64,000 bases of DNA, taken from contig NZ_JAFB01000015.1 in the NCBI RefSeq assembly GCF_000519205.1, forward strand, positions 102,875-166,874, written 5' to 3'. A program made the position numbers and the translations under genes. Source of the DNA: Amycolatopsis taiwanensis DSM 45107. GTDB taxonomy: Bacteria > Actinomycetota > Actinomycetes > Mycobacteriales > Pseudonocardiaceae. Below are positions 17,175 to 26,063 of this stretch, one piece after another. A model generated the notes under the pieces. The model was not told the DNA's origin. It did not search any database and was given only the letters and a program-made list of their open reading frames with translations. The stretch's first letter is position 1; every line of letters begins with the position of its first letter.

Positions 17175-18167
17175 TCATTTCCCGGTTTCCCGGGGGCGCC
17201 GTCGCCCGTCCGGCCGGACCCCGAGCCGGTGACTGCCCACCGCTTCGCGGGTGGCCTCGAGGGCTTGCGAGGCGTCCGTCATGTGCCGCTGTGCGACCCC
17301 GATGAACAGGCAGTCGATGACCGTGAGCTGGGCGATCCGGCTGGCCGTGGCGCCCGAGCGGAAGGTCGTCTCGCGGGCTGCCGTGGTGAGCACGTGGTCG
17401 GCGACCTCGGTGATCGGGGAGCGCGGGAAGTTGGTCAGCGCGACCGTCGCCGCCCCGCGCTCGCGGGCCACACGCAGCGCCTCGACCGTGTCGGTCGTCG
17501 CGCCGCTGTGCGACACGGCGATGGCGACGTCACCGGCCTTCAGTACCGCGGCCGAGGTGAGCATGATGTGCGTGTCCGACCAGGCGAAGCTCACCCGTCC
17601 GATGCGGTGCAGCTTCTGCTGGAGGTCGGCGGCGACGAACGCGCTCGCCCCGACGCCGTAGACGTCGATCCGGCCCGCTTCGGCGAGCAGGTTGATCACG
17701 CGCTCCAGGGTGGCTATGTCGACCTGGTCGGCCGTCTCCTCGACGGCGCGGGCGTCGGCGAAGCTGACCTTGCCGACCACCGCGGCCAGATCGTCGGTGG
17801 CGCTGATTTCCCCGCCGATGTTGCGCGTCGAGCGCGCCTCCGACCGGGCGGTGTCCGCGGCGAGCGCGATCCGCAACTGTGGGTAGCCGCCGACCCCGAC
17901 CGCCTTGCAGAATCGGGTCACCGTCGTCTCACTCGTGTTGGCCGCGAGAGCTACTTCCGTGATGCTCCGGCGGGCGACCGACGATGGGTCGTCGAGCACC
18001 ACCTTCGCCACGCGTTGCTCCGCTCGGGCGAGGCCGGGCAGCAAGGACCGAATGCGTACCAGTGGGCTCGCTTCGACCTCGCGCCCCGGGTTGTCCGCGC
18101 CGGTGTGTGTCGGGTCGGTTACGGGTTCGGTTGGGTTAGCCGTGGGAAACTTACTAACCGTCGGCAT
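17175..18167 (-). CDS. murR: RpiR-family regulator, probable MurR
   Basis: A 330-residue repressor: N-terminal RpiR helix-turn-helix (RSITEVALAANTSETTVTRFCKAVGVGGYPQLRIAL) and C-terminal SIS domain (VYGVGASAFVAADL, AVSHSGATTDTVEALRVARERGA). SIS domains of such regulators bind phosphosugars; next to murQ the expected ligand is MurNAc-6-phosphate. The ATG at 18167 lacks a ribosome site and may be leaderless or start elsewhere; the frame is open for 35 more codons upstream. The first codons overlap a GTTAGTAAG...GGCTAACCC segment that might be an operator. Confidence 0.85.
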   Translation of the reverse strand: MPTVSKFPTANPTEPVTDPTHTGADNPGREVEASPLVRIRSLLPGLARAEQRVAKVVLDDPSSVARRSITEVALAANTSETTVTRFCKAVGVGGYPQLRIALAADTARSEARSTRNIGGEISATDDLAAVVGKVSFADARAVEETADQVDIATLERVINLLAEAGRIDVYGVGASAFVAADLQQKLHRIGRVSFAWSDTHIMLTSAAVLKAGDVAIAVSHSGATTDTVEALRVARERGAATVALTNFPRSPITEVADHVLTTAARETTFRSGATASRIAQLTVIDCLFIGVAQRHMTDASQALEATREAVGSHRLGVRPDGRRRPRETGK

Positions 18168-18420
18168 CTGTGACAAGGCAATCCACATCCTTCGGGATGA
18201 TCGCAACTCCTCCGCCCCTGCGCGTCCGAGCTGCGCTGACTCAGTTGTCCAGAAAGTCGCCAACCAGGTCACTCTCGTTAACGTCTACTGCTTAACGACT
18301 TGGCAACTTGCTGGAGTTCCCGAACGGCCGACGTTCGTCGGTAGCCCGGCTCGTGTCCCGGTGGTATAGGTGCTCCAACCTCCATCATAGGACGCGCTCA
18401 GTAGCGAAAAGATCTCCACA
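18168..18420. other. Intergenic region upstream of murR
   Basis: About 250 bases separate murR from the amiE-like gene, wider than the other junctions of the cluster, so murR-murQ may have their own promoter here. No gene is visible. Confidence 0.4.
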
Positions 18421-20187
18421 TTAGTGGGTTTGGGGGAACCAACCGGTCGCGCTCAGCGACTCTGGGTTGCGTTCGGAGTCCACCAGAATCCCGTTAGAGC
18501 TGGTTACCCGCATACCGTCCACATAGACACCCCGCCCGGTGTACAGCGAGTCAGTGGTGTAGCGCCAGCGAAGAATCACCTGACCAGTCGCCGGTATTTC
18601 CGCCGTCACCCGCCACCAGGCACGATGCCCGTGCCCGGCGAGCTCGCTCACCTCGCCCACCGGGGCGCCCGGTCCCGTGGCCCGGACGGGCACCGGCTGC
18701 CAACTCCTCCCGTCCGTGCTCGACTCGAGCACCAACGGGTCGGTCGCCTCGGTGTCCACGAACGCCGAGAAGGTGATGTGGACACTTCCCCTCGGATGCA
18801 GCGTGCGGGTGGTCAGCGTGGCCGTGCTGAGGTTGCCGACATCGCTGAACCAGGCGTCCCGGCCCTGGGCCGGACACACCGTCAAGGCCCGTGCCAGCGC
18901 GGTCGCCCAGGCCTCGCGGGCCAGGTTGATCGATCCCCAGTTCCTACTCGGATGCACGCGGTTGGTCAGCAGGATGGCGATCGACCGGGACTTCGGGTCG
19001 ATGACCAGGGTCGTCCCGGTGTACCCGGTGTGACCGGCGGTCACCGGCGAAGACAGGCCCCCCATGTAGAACATCTGGTCCAGCTCGAAGCCCAGCCCGT
19101 GTGCGTCGTCCGGGAAGGCGCCGTTGTAGTTGGTGAGCATCTCCCGGACGGTGTCCGGGCGCAGGATCCGCGCACCCCGGTAGCTGCCGCCGTTGAGGAT
19201 CGCCTGCGCCACGATCGCCAGGTCGCCGGCCGTGGAGAAGATCCCAGCATGGCCGGAAACACCGCCCAGCGCCCACGCGTTCTCGTCGTGCACCTGCCCA
19301 CGGAGCATGCCGCGGGGCGGGGTCAGCTCGTCCTCGGTGGCCGCGATCCGGGCGAGCTTGCCGGCCGGTGGGTTGAATCCCGTGTCGACCATGCCCAGCG
19401 GTGTGGTGATCCGGTCGCGGACCACGGTGTCCAGCGTCGCGCCGGTTACCCGCTCCACCAGGAAGCCCAGGGTCATCAGGTTGATGTCGGAGTACAGGTA
19501 GGTCGTGCCCGGTGGGTTCTTCAGCGGGCTGTCGAGCACCGCCTTCCGGCGTGCCGGGAGGTCGCGCTCGCCCTGCCACAGCGGGGGCACCGGGTCGGCG
19601 TCCAGCCCGGAGGTGTGGGTCAGCAGCTGGCGAACAATGACATCCTGCTTGCCGTTGGTGCCGAACTCGGGTAGGTACCGCGCCACCGGCGCGTCCAGGT
19701 CGAGGACACCCTGCTCGACGAGTTGCATGGCCGCGATCGAGGTGAACAGCTTCGTGATCGAAGCCAGGTCGAAGATCGTGTCGTCGCGCATCGGCACCTG
19801 CTCGTCTGCGGGCAGTTCGGTGCCGTTCGCGTCGGCGTAACGCACGGCGCTGCCCACCGAGTACCGGTCGACGATCACGCCGTCGTGCGCCAGCAGCCCG
19901 ACCGCCCCGGAGAAGTGCGGATGGCCGGTGCTCAGGTCGTTCCGGGTCCAGTTCGCCAGGAACTGCTCCGCGGCGCGGATCGGCGCCGGATCGAGGCCCA
20001 CCTGCCCGGGAGACCCGTCCCGCAGCACCGTGTTCGCGGGCGCGAACCCCTGCCGGGGCCGGTCGAACCTGCCCACCCACGACTGTTGTTGCCCGGCGAT
20101 CGCGCTAGCTCCCGTACTGCTTGTGACGCCCACGACGAAGGTCGCGGCAAACGTTCCCGCGGCGAGGAACGCCCGCCGGTTCACCAT
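18421..20187 (-). CDS. AmiE-like serine hydrolase (beta-lactamase fold)
   Basis: 588 residues. The N-terminus VNRRAFLAAGTFAATF is a twin-arginine-like signal. The penicillin-binding/class C fold carries S-I-T-K in DLASITKLFTS, Y-S-D in LYSDINLMTLGF and HTG in TAGHTGYTGTT. A C-terminal beta domain (about 430-580) contains a possible carbohydrate-binding or discoidin-like module. In Bacillus the homologue AmiE (YbbE) is an N-acetylmuramyl-L-alanine amidase acting after NagZ. The junction with nagZ reads ATGGTGA, so the two genes are coupled. Amidase function is inferred from context. Confidence 0.8.
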   Translation of the reverse strand: MVNRRAFLAAGTFAATFVVGVTSSTGASAIAGQQQSWVGRFDRPRQGFAPANTVLRDGSPGQVGLDPAPIRAAEQFLANWTRNDLSTGHPHFSGAVGLLAHDGVIVDRYSVGSAVRYADANGTELPADEQVPMRDDTIFDLASITKLFTSIAAMQLVEQGVLDLDAPVARYLPEFGTNGKQDVIVRQLLTHTSGLDADPVPPLWQGERDLPARRKAVLDSPLKNPPGTTYLYSDINLMTLGFLVERVTGATLDTVVRDRITTPLGMVDTGFNPPAGKLARIAATEDELTPPRGMLRGQVHDENAWALGGVSGHAGIFSTAGDLAIVAQAILNGGSYRGARILRPDTVREMLTNYNGAFPDDAHGLGFELDQMFYMGGLSSPVTAGHTGYTGTTLVIDPKSRSIAILLTNRVHPSRNWGSINLAREAWATALARALTVCPAQGRDAWFSDVGNLSTATLTTRTLHPRGSVHITFSAFVDTEATDPLVLESSTDGRSWQPVPVRATGPGAPVGEVSELAGHGHRAWWRVTAEIPATGQVILRWRYTTDSLYTGRGVYVDGMRVTSSNGILVDSERNPESLSATGWFPQTH

Positions 20188-21965
20188 GTCAGGCCTGTCC
20201 CGAACGGGTACAGCGTCTTCGCCGGGTCGTCCCCGGTGGGGATCGTGACCGGCAGGCTCCCGTGCGGCGAGAGCTGCCCGAGCAGCACCTTGGCCAGCGA
20301 TCGCATGGTCACGTCCCGCCAGTCGTAGGTGGCTACCCAGGTGGGCACATCCGCGTAGCCGGGGTCGTAGGGCTCCTGCACGGCCACCGCGACGACCGGC
20401 CGTCCGGTGGCGAGCAGTTCGCCGACCAGGTCTCGTTGCGCCGAGTTGGTCCGCAGGCCGTTGGTCAGCACGACCACCGTGCTCGCGTTCTTCGCCGCCT
20501 CGGTCACCTCGGCGATCCGCCCCGCGGTCGGTGCGGCCCCGGTCGGCATGGCGGTGCCGTCGAGCGCCTGGGCGAGCGTGTCGACAGGCTCTGCCGGATA
20601 GCCCGGATAGGCCGGGTTGTCCCAGCCCGTGACCAGGATCCCGCCGGGATCCTTCAGCGGCAGCAGGCCGGCGTCGTTACGCAGGACCGTGGTCGTGCGG
20701 TCGGTGATGGCCTGTAGCTGGGCCAGGTGCGCGGGTGTGCCGACCTCGCGGTTCACCGCGGCCTCGTTGACCAGCGGCCGGGCGGTGATCCCGCGCTTGA
20801 ACTTCAGCTCCAGGATGCGCCGGACGCTCGTGTCGATCCGCTGCTCGGTGAGCCGGCCTTGGTGAACCGCGTCGAGCACACCGTTGATCGCGACACCCAG
20901 GTCGGGTGGCATGAGCATCTGGTCAACGCCGGCTTCCAGCGCCAGCACCGGGATCTCGGCGTCCGGGTGCAGCTGCCGCACCCCGTCCATCTGCAGCGAG
21001 TCGGTCACGACCACGCCGTCGTAATGCAGTTCGTCCCGCAGGATGCCGGTCATGATCGGCTTGGAGAGGGTGGCCGGTTCACCGGAGGGATCCAGGCTCG
21101 GCACCGTGATGTGCGCGGTCATGATCACGTCGATGCCGGCGTCGATCGCGGCCTGGAACGGCGGCAGGTCGATGTCGCGCCACTGCTGTTCGGTCCGGCC
21201 GATCACCGGCAGGCCGGTGTGGCTGTCGGTGGCGGCGTCCCCGTGGCCGGGGAAGTGTTTCGCCGCGGACGAGACCGTGTGGGTGGCGGGCCCGGAGTCC
21301 TGGTAGCCGTGGATCTCGGCCGCCACGAGGCGGCCGGCCAGTGCGGGATCGGCGGAGAACGAGCGCGAACCGATGATCGGGTTGAGCGGGTTGGAGTTGA
21401 CATCGGCGTCCGGGGCGAAGTCCTGCGTGATCCCCATGGCGCGCAGCTCGTGGCCGTTGACGGTGGCCAGCTGGTTCGCGTCCGTCGCGCTCCGGCCGGC
21501 ACCGACCGCCATGCTCGCCGGATACTCGGTGGCCGGTGCGCCGATCCGGGTCACCCGGCCACCCTCCTGGTCGATCGAGATGATCAACGGCAGGTGCGCA
21601 CCGCTGTCGAGCGCGGCCCGCTGCAACCCGTTGGACAGCCGCGCCACCTGCACCGGGTCGTCGACGTTGTCCGTGGTCGGGTTGTTGAAATAGATGACGC
21701 CGCCCGGGTGGTACTTCTCGATCACCTGTGCGGGCGTGTCCACCCCGTATTTGGCCTGGTTGCCCGGGTTGACCTCGTTCGCCGACCTGCCCCAGACGTC
21801 GGCCACGAACAGTTGCCCGACCTTCTGTTCGAGCGTCATACCGCGCAGCATCTGCCGTGCCCAGCTCGCCGCGCTCGCGCCCTGCGCCGCCGTGGCGGGG
21901 CTCATGCCGGTCATGACGAGTAATCCGGAAATGGACGCGGCAACCAAACGTCCCCTCGATCGCAA
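20181..21965 (-). CDS. nagZ: Secreted GH3 beta-N-acetylglucosaminidase, NagZ type
   Basis: 594 residues with a signal peptide. The GH3 N-terminal barrel has the NagZ signature KHFPGHGDAATDSHTGLP, whose Asp-His dyad is the general acid/base, and the nucleophile aspartate in VVVTDSLQMDGV. A second alpha/beta domain makes it the two-domain form seen in B. subtilis NagZ, which removes GlcNAc from muropeptides outside the cell. The start is TTG, with GGGAGG five bases upstream. It heads the muropeptide operon. Confidence 0.92.
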   Translation of the reverse strand: MRSRGRLVAASISGLLVMTGMSPATAAQGASAASWARQMLRGMTLEQKVGQLFVADVWGRSANEVNPGNQAKYGVDTPAQVIEKYHPGGVIYFNNPTTDNVDDPVQVARLSNGLQRAALDSGAHLPLIISIDQEGGRVTRIGAPATEYPASMAVGAGRSATDANQLATVNGHELRAMGITQDFAPDADVNSNPLNPIIGSRSFSADPALAGRLVAAEIHGYQDSGPATHTVSSAAKHFPGHGDAATDSHTGLPVIGRTEQQWRDIDLPPFQAAIDAGIDVIMTAHITVPSLDPSGEPATLSKPIMTGILRDELHYDGVVVTDSLQMDGVRQLHPDAEIPVLALEAGVDQMLMPPDLGVAINGVLDAVHQGRLTEQRIDTSVRRILELKFKRGITARPLVNEAAVNREVGTPAHLAQLQAITDRTTTVLRNDAGLLPLKDPGGILVTGWDNPAYPGYPAEPVDTLAQALDGTAMPTGAAPTAGRIAEVTEAAKNASTVVVLTNGLRTNSAQRDLVGELLATGRPVVAVAVQEPYDPGYADVPTWVATYDWRDVTMRSLAKVLLGQLSPHGSLPVTIPTGDDPAKTLYPFGTGLTW

Positions 21966-22492
21966 AGCGGCCTCCCTCGCGGTGAACCGGCCGGGTTGGA
22001 AAAATTTCCACCTGAACCAGCCAGCATCGGGAAGCTACTCACTTGTCACTCTCAGGGTCAACGCTCGTCTACCGTTCGGGCTACATCCTTCGGCGGTGCT
22101 TCGCGCGACCGCGAAGGTGCGCATACACATGCGCGGGCGCCGCCGGTGATAATCGCCGGCGGCGCCCGCCCGCGCGGACCGCTCAGGTGACCAAGCGTGA
22201 ACTCGTGTCGTACCTACCTGGACTCGGCGTCCGGCGTCCCGATACGCAGTCCATTGACGACAAGCCTCCCGCGGCGTGCCCCGCGTGGGTGCCTGGCGTC
22301 CGCGCACGGAGACCTTTCTCGGGGTGGATCACGGCTTCTCTTCGCTGTGTCCCGGGCCAGGAAAGGCGTCCGCAATAACGTTTCTACCCAGTGACGGGTG
22401 TCACTTCAAGAGGTCTGCGGGGTGCACCGGTAAAGAGGCTGAATCCGCCGCCACGGACACGCTGGAGGACTAGGCTTGTAGCCCCGGTTCTG
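21966..22492. other. Intergenic region with strong hairpin
   Basis: About 530 bases without a supportable gene. It must hold the nagZ promoter, and it contains the hairpin listed at 22133-22169. Frames here are short and Arg/Pro-rich with no ribosome sites. Confidence 0.45.
22133..22169 (-). terminator. GC-rich stem-loop
   Basis: Fourteen-base perfect arms GCGGGCGCCGCCGG and CCGGCGGCGCCCGC around a nine-base loop TGATAATCG. It lies downstream of the minus-strand HAD gene and upstream of nagZ. There is no U-tract, so it is a probable but unproven terminator. Confidence 0.5.
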
Positions 22493-23314
22493 CTATTTGT
22501 CGCGCCTCCGGCGCGCCAGTCCATACCAGGTCATGCCGGCCGCGACCGCCCCGATTCCGACCCCGAACGCGAGCACCGCCGCCGAGGGCGCGGTGATCCG
22601 GCTGCGCAGGGAAACGGGGTTCGTGAAGGTCAGGATCGGCCACCCTTGCTCGACGGCAAGGCGGCGCAGTGTCCGATCGGGATTGACCGCGTGCGGGTTG
22701 CCGACGGTCTCCAGCAGCGGGATGTCCGTGCTCGAGTCGCTGTAGGCGTAGCAGGCGGACAGGTCGTAGCCGCGGTCGCTGGCCAGCTCCTTGGCGGCGA
22801 CCGCCTTCTCCGCGCCGTAGCAGTAGAAGTCCACCTCCCCGGAGTACCGGCCGTCGACTACCTCCATCCGGGTGGCCACGCTGTGCGTGACACCGAGCAT
22901 GCCCGCGATCGGATGCACCACCTCTTCGCCGGCGGCCGACAGCACGATCACGTCGTGGCCGCGCGCCTGATGGGAGGCGATGAGTTCCGCCGCTTCCGCG
23001 TAAACCAGCGGGTCGACGATGTCGTGCAGCGTTTCGTTGACGATCGCGCGGACCTGCTCGACGTCCCAACCCGCGCACAGGGCGGAAATCTCGGCCCGCA
23101 TGCGTTCGGTGCGGTCCTCGTCCGCGCCGGAGAGCGAGAACACGAGCTGTGCGTAGGCGCTTTTGAGCGCGGCCCGGCGGCTGATCAGCCCGTGCCGCAG
23201 CATCGGCTTGCTGAACGCGAGGGCGCTGGACGACGCGATGATCGTCTTGTCGAGGTCGAAGAAGGCCGCGACGCGGTTCGGGAGGGTCGCGGGCGAGCCG
23301 CTGGGTTCTGCCAC
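22493..23314 (-). CDS. HAD-IB phosphatase, SerB-like, membrane-anchored
   Basis: 273 residues. HAD motif I is FFDLDKTIIA with both catalytic aspartates, motif II is VLSAAG, and motif III/IV is YAYSDSSTDIPLLE. This is the IB subfamily that includes phosphoserine phosphatase. A C-terminal hydrophobic helix followed by RRRRDK suggests anchoring to the membrane. GTG at 23314 is chosen because the upstream 15 codons look non-coding. It diverges from ssd, as Rv3661 does next to Rv3660c. The substrate is unknown. Confidence 0.8.
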   Translation of the reverse strand: MAEPSGSPATLPNRVAAFFDLDKTIIASSSALAFSKPMLRHGLISRRAALKSAYAQLVFSLSGADEDRTERMRAEISALCAGWDVEQVRAIVNETLHDIVDPLVYAEAAELIASHQARGHDVIVLSAAGEEVVHPIAGMLGVTHSVATRMEVVDGRYSGEVDFYCYGAEKAVAAKELASDRGYDLSACYAYSDSSTDIPLLETVGNPHAVNPDRTLRRLAVEQGWPILTFTNPVSLRSRITAPSAAVLAFGVGIGAVAAGMTWYGLARRRRDK

Positions 23315-23775
23315 GCGTCTCAGGATAGAAGGCCAGGCCGCCCGGTGAGCAGACCACAAAAGACAGTCCGCGAAGGAAAATTAATTACCGGTGGGAAATC
23401 GATTGCCTGGGCGTTATCGAAATGTGCGGCTGGAAAACGCGCAAGCGGGCGTTACAGTTGGTGGATCCGGTGCACCACCGGCCCGGTTCAGTCCGACACC
23501 CGGGACTGAACCCATCGCGACCCCCGTCCTCCCCCTGGCGGGGGTCGTTGGCGTTTCCGCAGCTTCTCGCGGTGATCCTTACTGCGCCCGCGGGTGCGCG
23601 ATTGTGCCATGCCGCACCGACAATCTCCTTCCTGCGGCAGGCTGCACCCGTCAGTTGTCCACACCCACCTACTTGTCCACAACTACCTCAGGGCATTCTT
23701 GTCCGTTCCCTCGACCACGCGCGACGGTGGAGCCCGGCCGAATTCCACCGCCAAACGTTTCCCGGGGGTCTCCAG
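23315..23775. other. Divergent promoter region of the HAD gene and ssd
   Basis: About 460 bases with an AT-rich patch near 23370-23430 (GGAAAATTAATTACC), which probably carries promoters. Two DnaA-box-like sites lie near its right end. No gene is supportable. Confidence 0.45.
23655..23681 (+). promoter_or_regulatory. Two DnaA-box-like sequences
   Basis: TTGTCCACA occurs at 23655-23663 and again at 23673-23681, same strand, 18 bases apart. TTGTCCACA is a common actinobacterial DnaA box. They lie about 100 bases upstream of ssd, whose product affects division. A related CTATCCACA occurs near 27465 before the pilin-like gene. Confidence 0.5.
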
Positions 23776-24897
23776 ATGAGTCACGACCGTCCGCTCGTCG
23801 TCGTCGCAGACGAGACTTTGTTCGACGAGATCCTGCGGCTCGCCGCGGCCGTTGGCTGTGCGGCCCAGCACGCACCGGACCTCGTCGCCGCCCGAGGGTA
23901 CTGGGCACGTGCCCCGCTCGTGCTCGTCGACGAGCAGGCCGTCCATGACGGGTTGCCGCGCCGGCCCGGGATCCTGCTCGTGACCAAGGGGTCGCCACTC
24001 GCGGAAACCTGGCGGCGTGCCTTCGAGGCCGGGGTCGAAAAGGTGGTTTCGCTTCCCGACGGCGAAGCGACCTTGATCGGTGTGCTCGCGGACATCGCCG
24101 AGGGACCAGGGGTGCCGGGCGGATGCGTCGTCGGCGTGCTCGGCGGACGTGGTGGCGCGGGCGCGTCGGTGCTCGCCGCGGCGAGCGGTCTGGTGGCCGC
24201 CGAACAGGGCGAGGCGCTGCTGATCGATTGCGATCCACTCGGCGGCGGGGTCGACCTGTTGCTGGGCGCCGAAGCGTACGACGGGTTGCGTTGGCCGGGA
24301 GTTCTCGTCGGCAGTGGCCGGATTTCGCTGCCCACACTGACGAAGACGCTGCCGGAGCGCCGCTACCGGGGCGGTCGCCTGCCCTTCGTGTCCTGCGATC
24401 GCATGGGGCAAGGGCCCACCGCCGAGTCGGTCGCCTCCATCGTCGAAGCCGGACGGCGGGCGGGCAGCGTGGTCGTGTGCGACCTGCCCCGGCATCTCGG
24501 GCCGCAGGCCGAAGCCGTGCTGCGGCGAGCCGATCTGGTCGTGCTGGTCGTGCCCGCGGAGGTAAGGGCGTGCGCCGCGGCCAACCGGGTCGCCGAGACG
24601 ATCGCCGAGGTCCGCGATCACACGCGGCTGGTCGTTCGCGGGCCGGCGTCGAAAGGGCTGTGCCCCGAGGACGTCGCGAAGGCCGTCGGTCTCCCGTTGC
24701 TGACCTTCATGCCGCCCGAGCCGCAACTCGAAAGGTCCTTGGAGGCCGGGCGGTTCGAGCCCCGGTCGCGCGGGCCTCTGGTGACCGCCGCGCGCCTGAT
24801 GCTGTCCGAGGCCCGATCCGGCCTTTGTGGCAAGGCCTCGGCCATCAGCCGCCAGGTCGACCCGATCGAGCGCAGACTCGCGGAGAAGGACTCATGA
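23776..24897 (+). CDS. ssd: Septum-site-determining protein, CpaE/MinD-like
   Basis: A 373-residue MinD/ParA-like protein of the Ssd family. Residues 1-105 form a receiver-like domain; a P-loop-like segment GGRGGAGASVLAAA replaces the ParA deviant Walker A but lacks its lysines, so nucleotide handling may differ. LLIDCDPLGGGVDLLLGAE is the switch region. In mycobacteria Ssd influences septation and is linked to the flp/tad genes, as here. ATG at 23776 has GGGGG upstream; the frame is open for 350 bases before it. The stop overlaps tadA (ATGA). Confidence 0.85.
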   Translation: MSHDRPLVVVADETLFDEILRLAAAVGCAAQHAPDLVAARGYWARAPLVLVDEQAVHDGLPRRPGILLVTKGSPLAETWRRAFEAGVEKVVSLPDGEATLIGVLADIAEGPGVPGGCVVGVLGGRGGAGASVLAAASGLVAAEQGEALLIDCDPLGGGVDLLLGAEAYDGLRWPGVLVGSGRISLPTLTKTLPERRYRGGRLPFVSCDRMGQGPTAESVASIVEAGRRAGSVVVCDLPRHLGPQAEAVLRRADLVVLVVPAEVRACAAANRVAETIAEVRDHTRLVVRGPASKGLCPEDVAKAVGLPLLTFMPPEPQLERSLEAGRFEPRSRGPLVTAARLMLSEARSGLCGKASAISRQVDPIERRLAEKDS

Positions 24898-26063
24898 CCA
24901 GCGAACTCGTCGAACGCGTCCGGCTTCGCTTGGCCGGCAACGGTTCGGAGACGGACCCGGCAACGGTCGCCGAGGCGGTGCGTGCCGAAGCCGGCGGGCC
25001 GGTCGGCCACACGCAGGTACTCGACGCATTGCGTCTGCTGCGCCAGGAGTTCACCGGGGCCGGGCCGCTCGAACCGTTGCTGGCCGAGCCGGGCGTGACG
25101 GATGTGTTGGTCACCGCACCAGATGAGGTGTGGGTCGACGACAGCCGAGGACTGCACCCTACGGGCGTCAAGTTCGCCGACGAGGAAGCCGTGCGCAGGC
25201 TTGCGCAACGCCTCGCCCTGTCGGCGGGCCGGAGGCTCGACGACGCTCAGCCCTATGTGGACAGTTGGCTTCCTGGTTCCCTGCCCCAGGGGCGGGTTCG
25301 CCTGCATGCGGTGCTACCACCGATCGCCGCGCGTGGCACCTGCATCTCGTTGCGCGTGCTCCGGCCCGCCGCACACGATCTGCCCACCCTGCGCACCTTG
25401 GGCACCTTCGACGGCGAAGGTGCCAAACTGGTCGAACTCGTTGTGACCGCTCGCCTCGCGTTCCTGGTCACCGGCGGCACCGGCGCGGGCAAGAGCACCC
25501 TGCTGTCGGCGATGCTCGGCGCGGTTTCGCCCGCGGAGCGAATCGTCAGCGTCGAGGACGTCGGTGAGTTGCAGCCGGCACATCCCCAGTTCGTCCGTCT
25601 CATCGCCAGGCCGCCGAACGTCGAGGGCGCCGGCGAGATCACCCTGCGCGACCTGGTCCGGCAGGCGCTGCGGATGCGTCCGGACCGGCTCGTCGTGGGC
25701 GAGGTGCGGGGCTTCGAGGTTTGCGAGTTGCTCAACGCGCTCAACACCGGACACGACGGTGGCGCCTGCACGCTCCATGCCAACTCTCCCAGCGAAGTAC
25801 CCGCCCGGCTCGAGGCCCTTGCCGCGCTCGGCGGGCTTTCCCGCTCGGCCCTGCACAGCCAGCTCGCCGCGGCGGTTCAGGTCGTGCTGCACATGCGGCG
25901 GTTCGGTGCGGGCCAGCGGCGCCTTGCCGAGGTCGGTGTGCTCAGCCGCGACGAGCGCGGCGAGGTACGGGTGGTTCCGGTGTGGGCCGACGGCTCGTGG
26001 ACGAAGCGCCGGGTGCTGTTGTCCGCGCTGCTCGAAGCGAGAGGGGTGCGGGCGTCATGGTGA
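24894..26063 (+). CDS. tadA: Tad pilus secretion ATPase
   Basis: A 389-residue type II/IV secretion ATPase that powers assembly of Flp/Tad pili. Walker A is GGTGAGKST (194-202), the Asp box follows in VSVEDVGELQP, Walker B is RLVVGEVRG, and the His box is CTLHANSP. The N-terminal domain (LLAEPGVTDVLVTAPDEVWV) is typical of CpaF/TadA. The start overlaps the ssd stop by ATGA and the stop overlaps tadB through ATGGTGA. Confidence 0.95.
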   Translation: MTSELVERVRLRLAGNGSETDPATVAEAVRAEAGGPVGHTQVLDALRLLRQEFTGAGPLEPLLAEPGVTDVLVTAPDEVWVDDSRGLHPTGVKFADEEAVRRLAQRLALSAGRRLDDAQPYVDSWLPGSLPQGRVRLHAVLPPIAARGTCISLRVLRPAAHDLPTLRTLGTFDGEGAKLVELVVTARLAFLVTGGTGAGKSTLLSAMLGAVSPAERIVSVEDVGELQPAHPQFVRLIARPPNVEGAGEITLRDLVRQALRMRPDRLVVGEVRGFEVCELLNALNTGHDGGACTLHANSPSEVPARLEALAALGGLSRSALHSQLAAAVQVVLHMRRFGAGQRRLAEVGVLSRDERGEVRVVPVWADGSWTKRRVLLSALLEARGVRASW

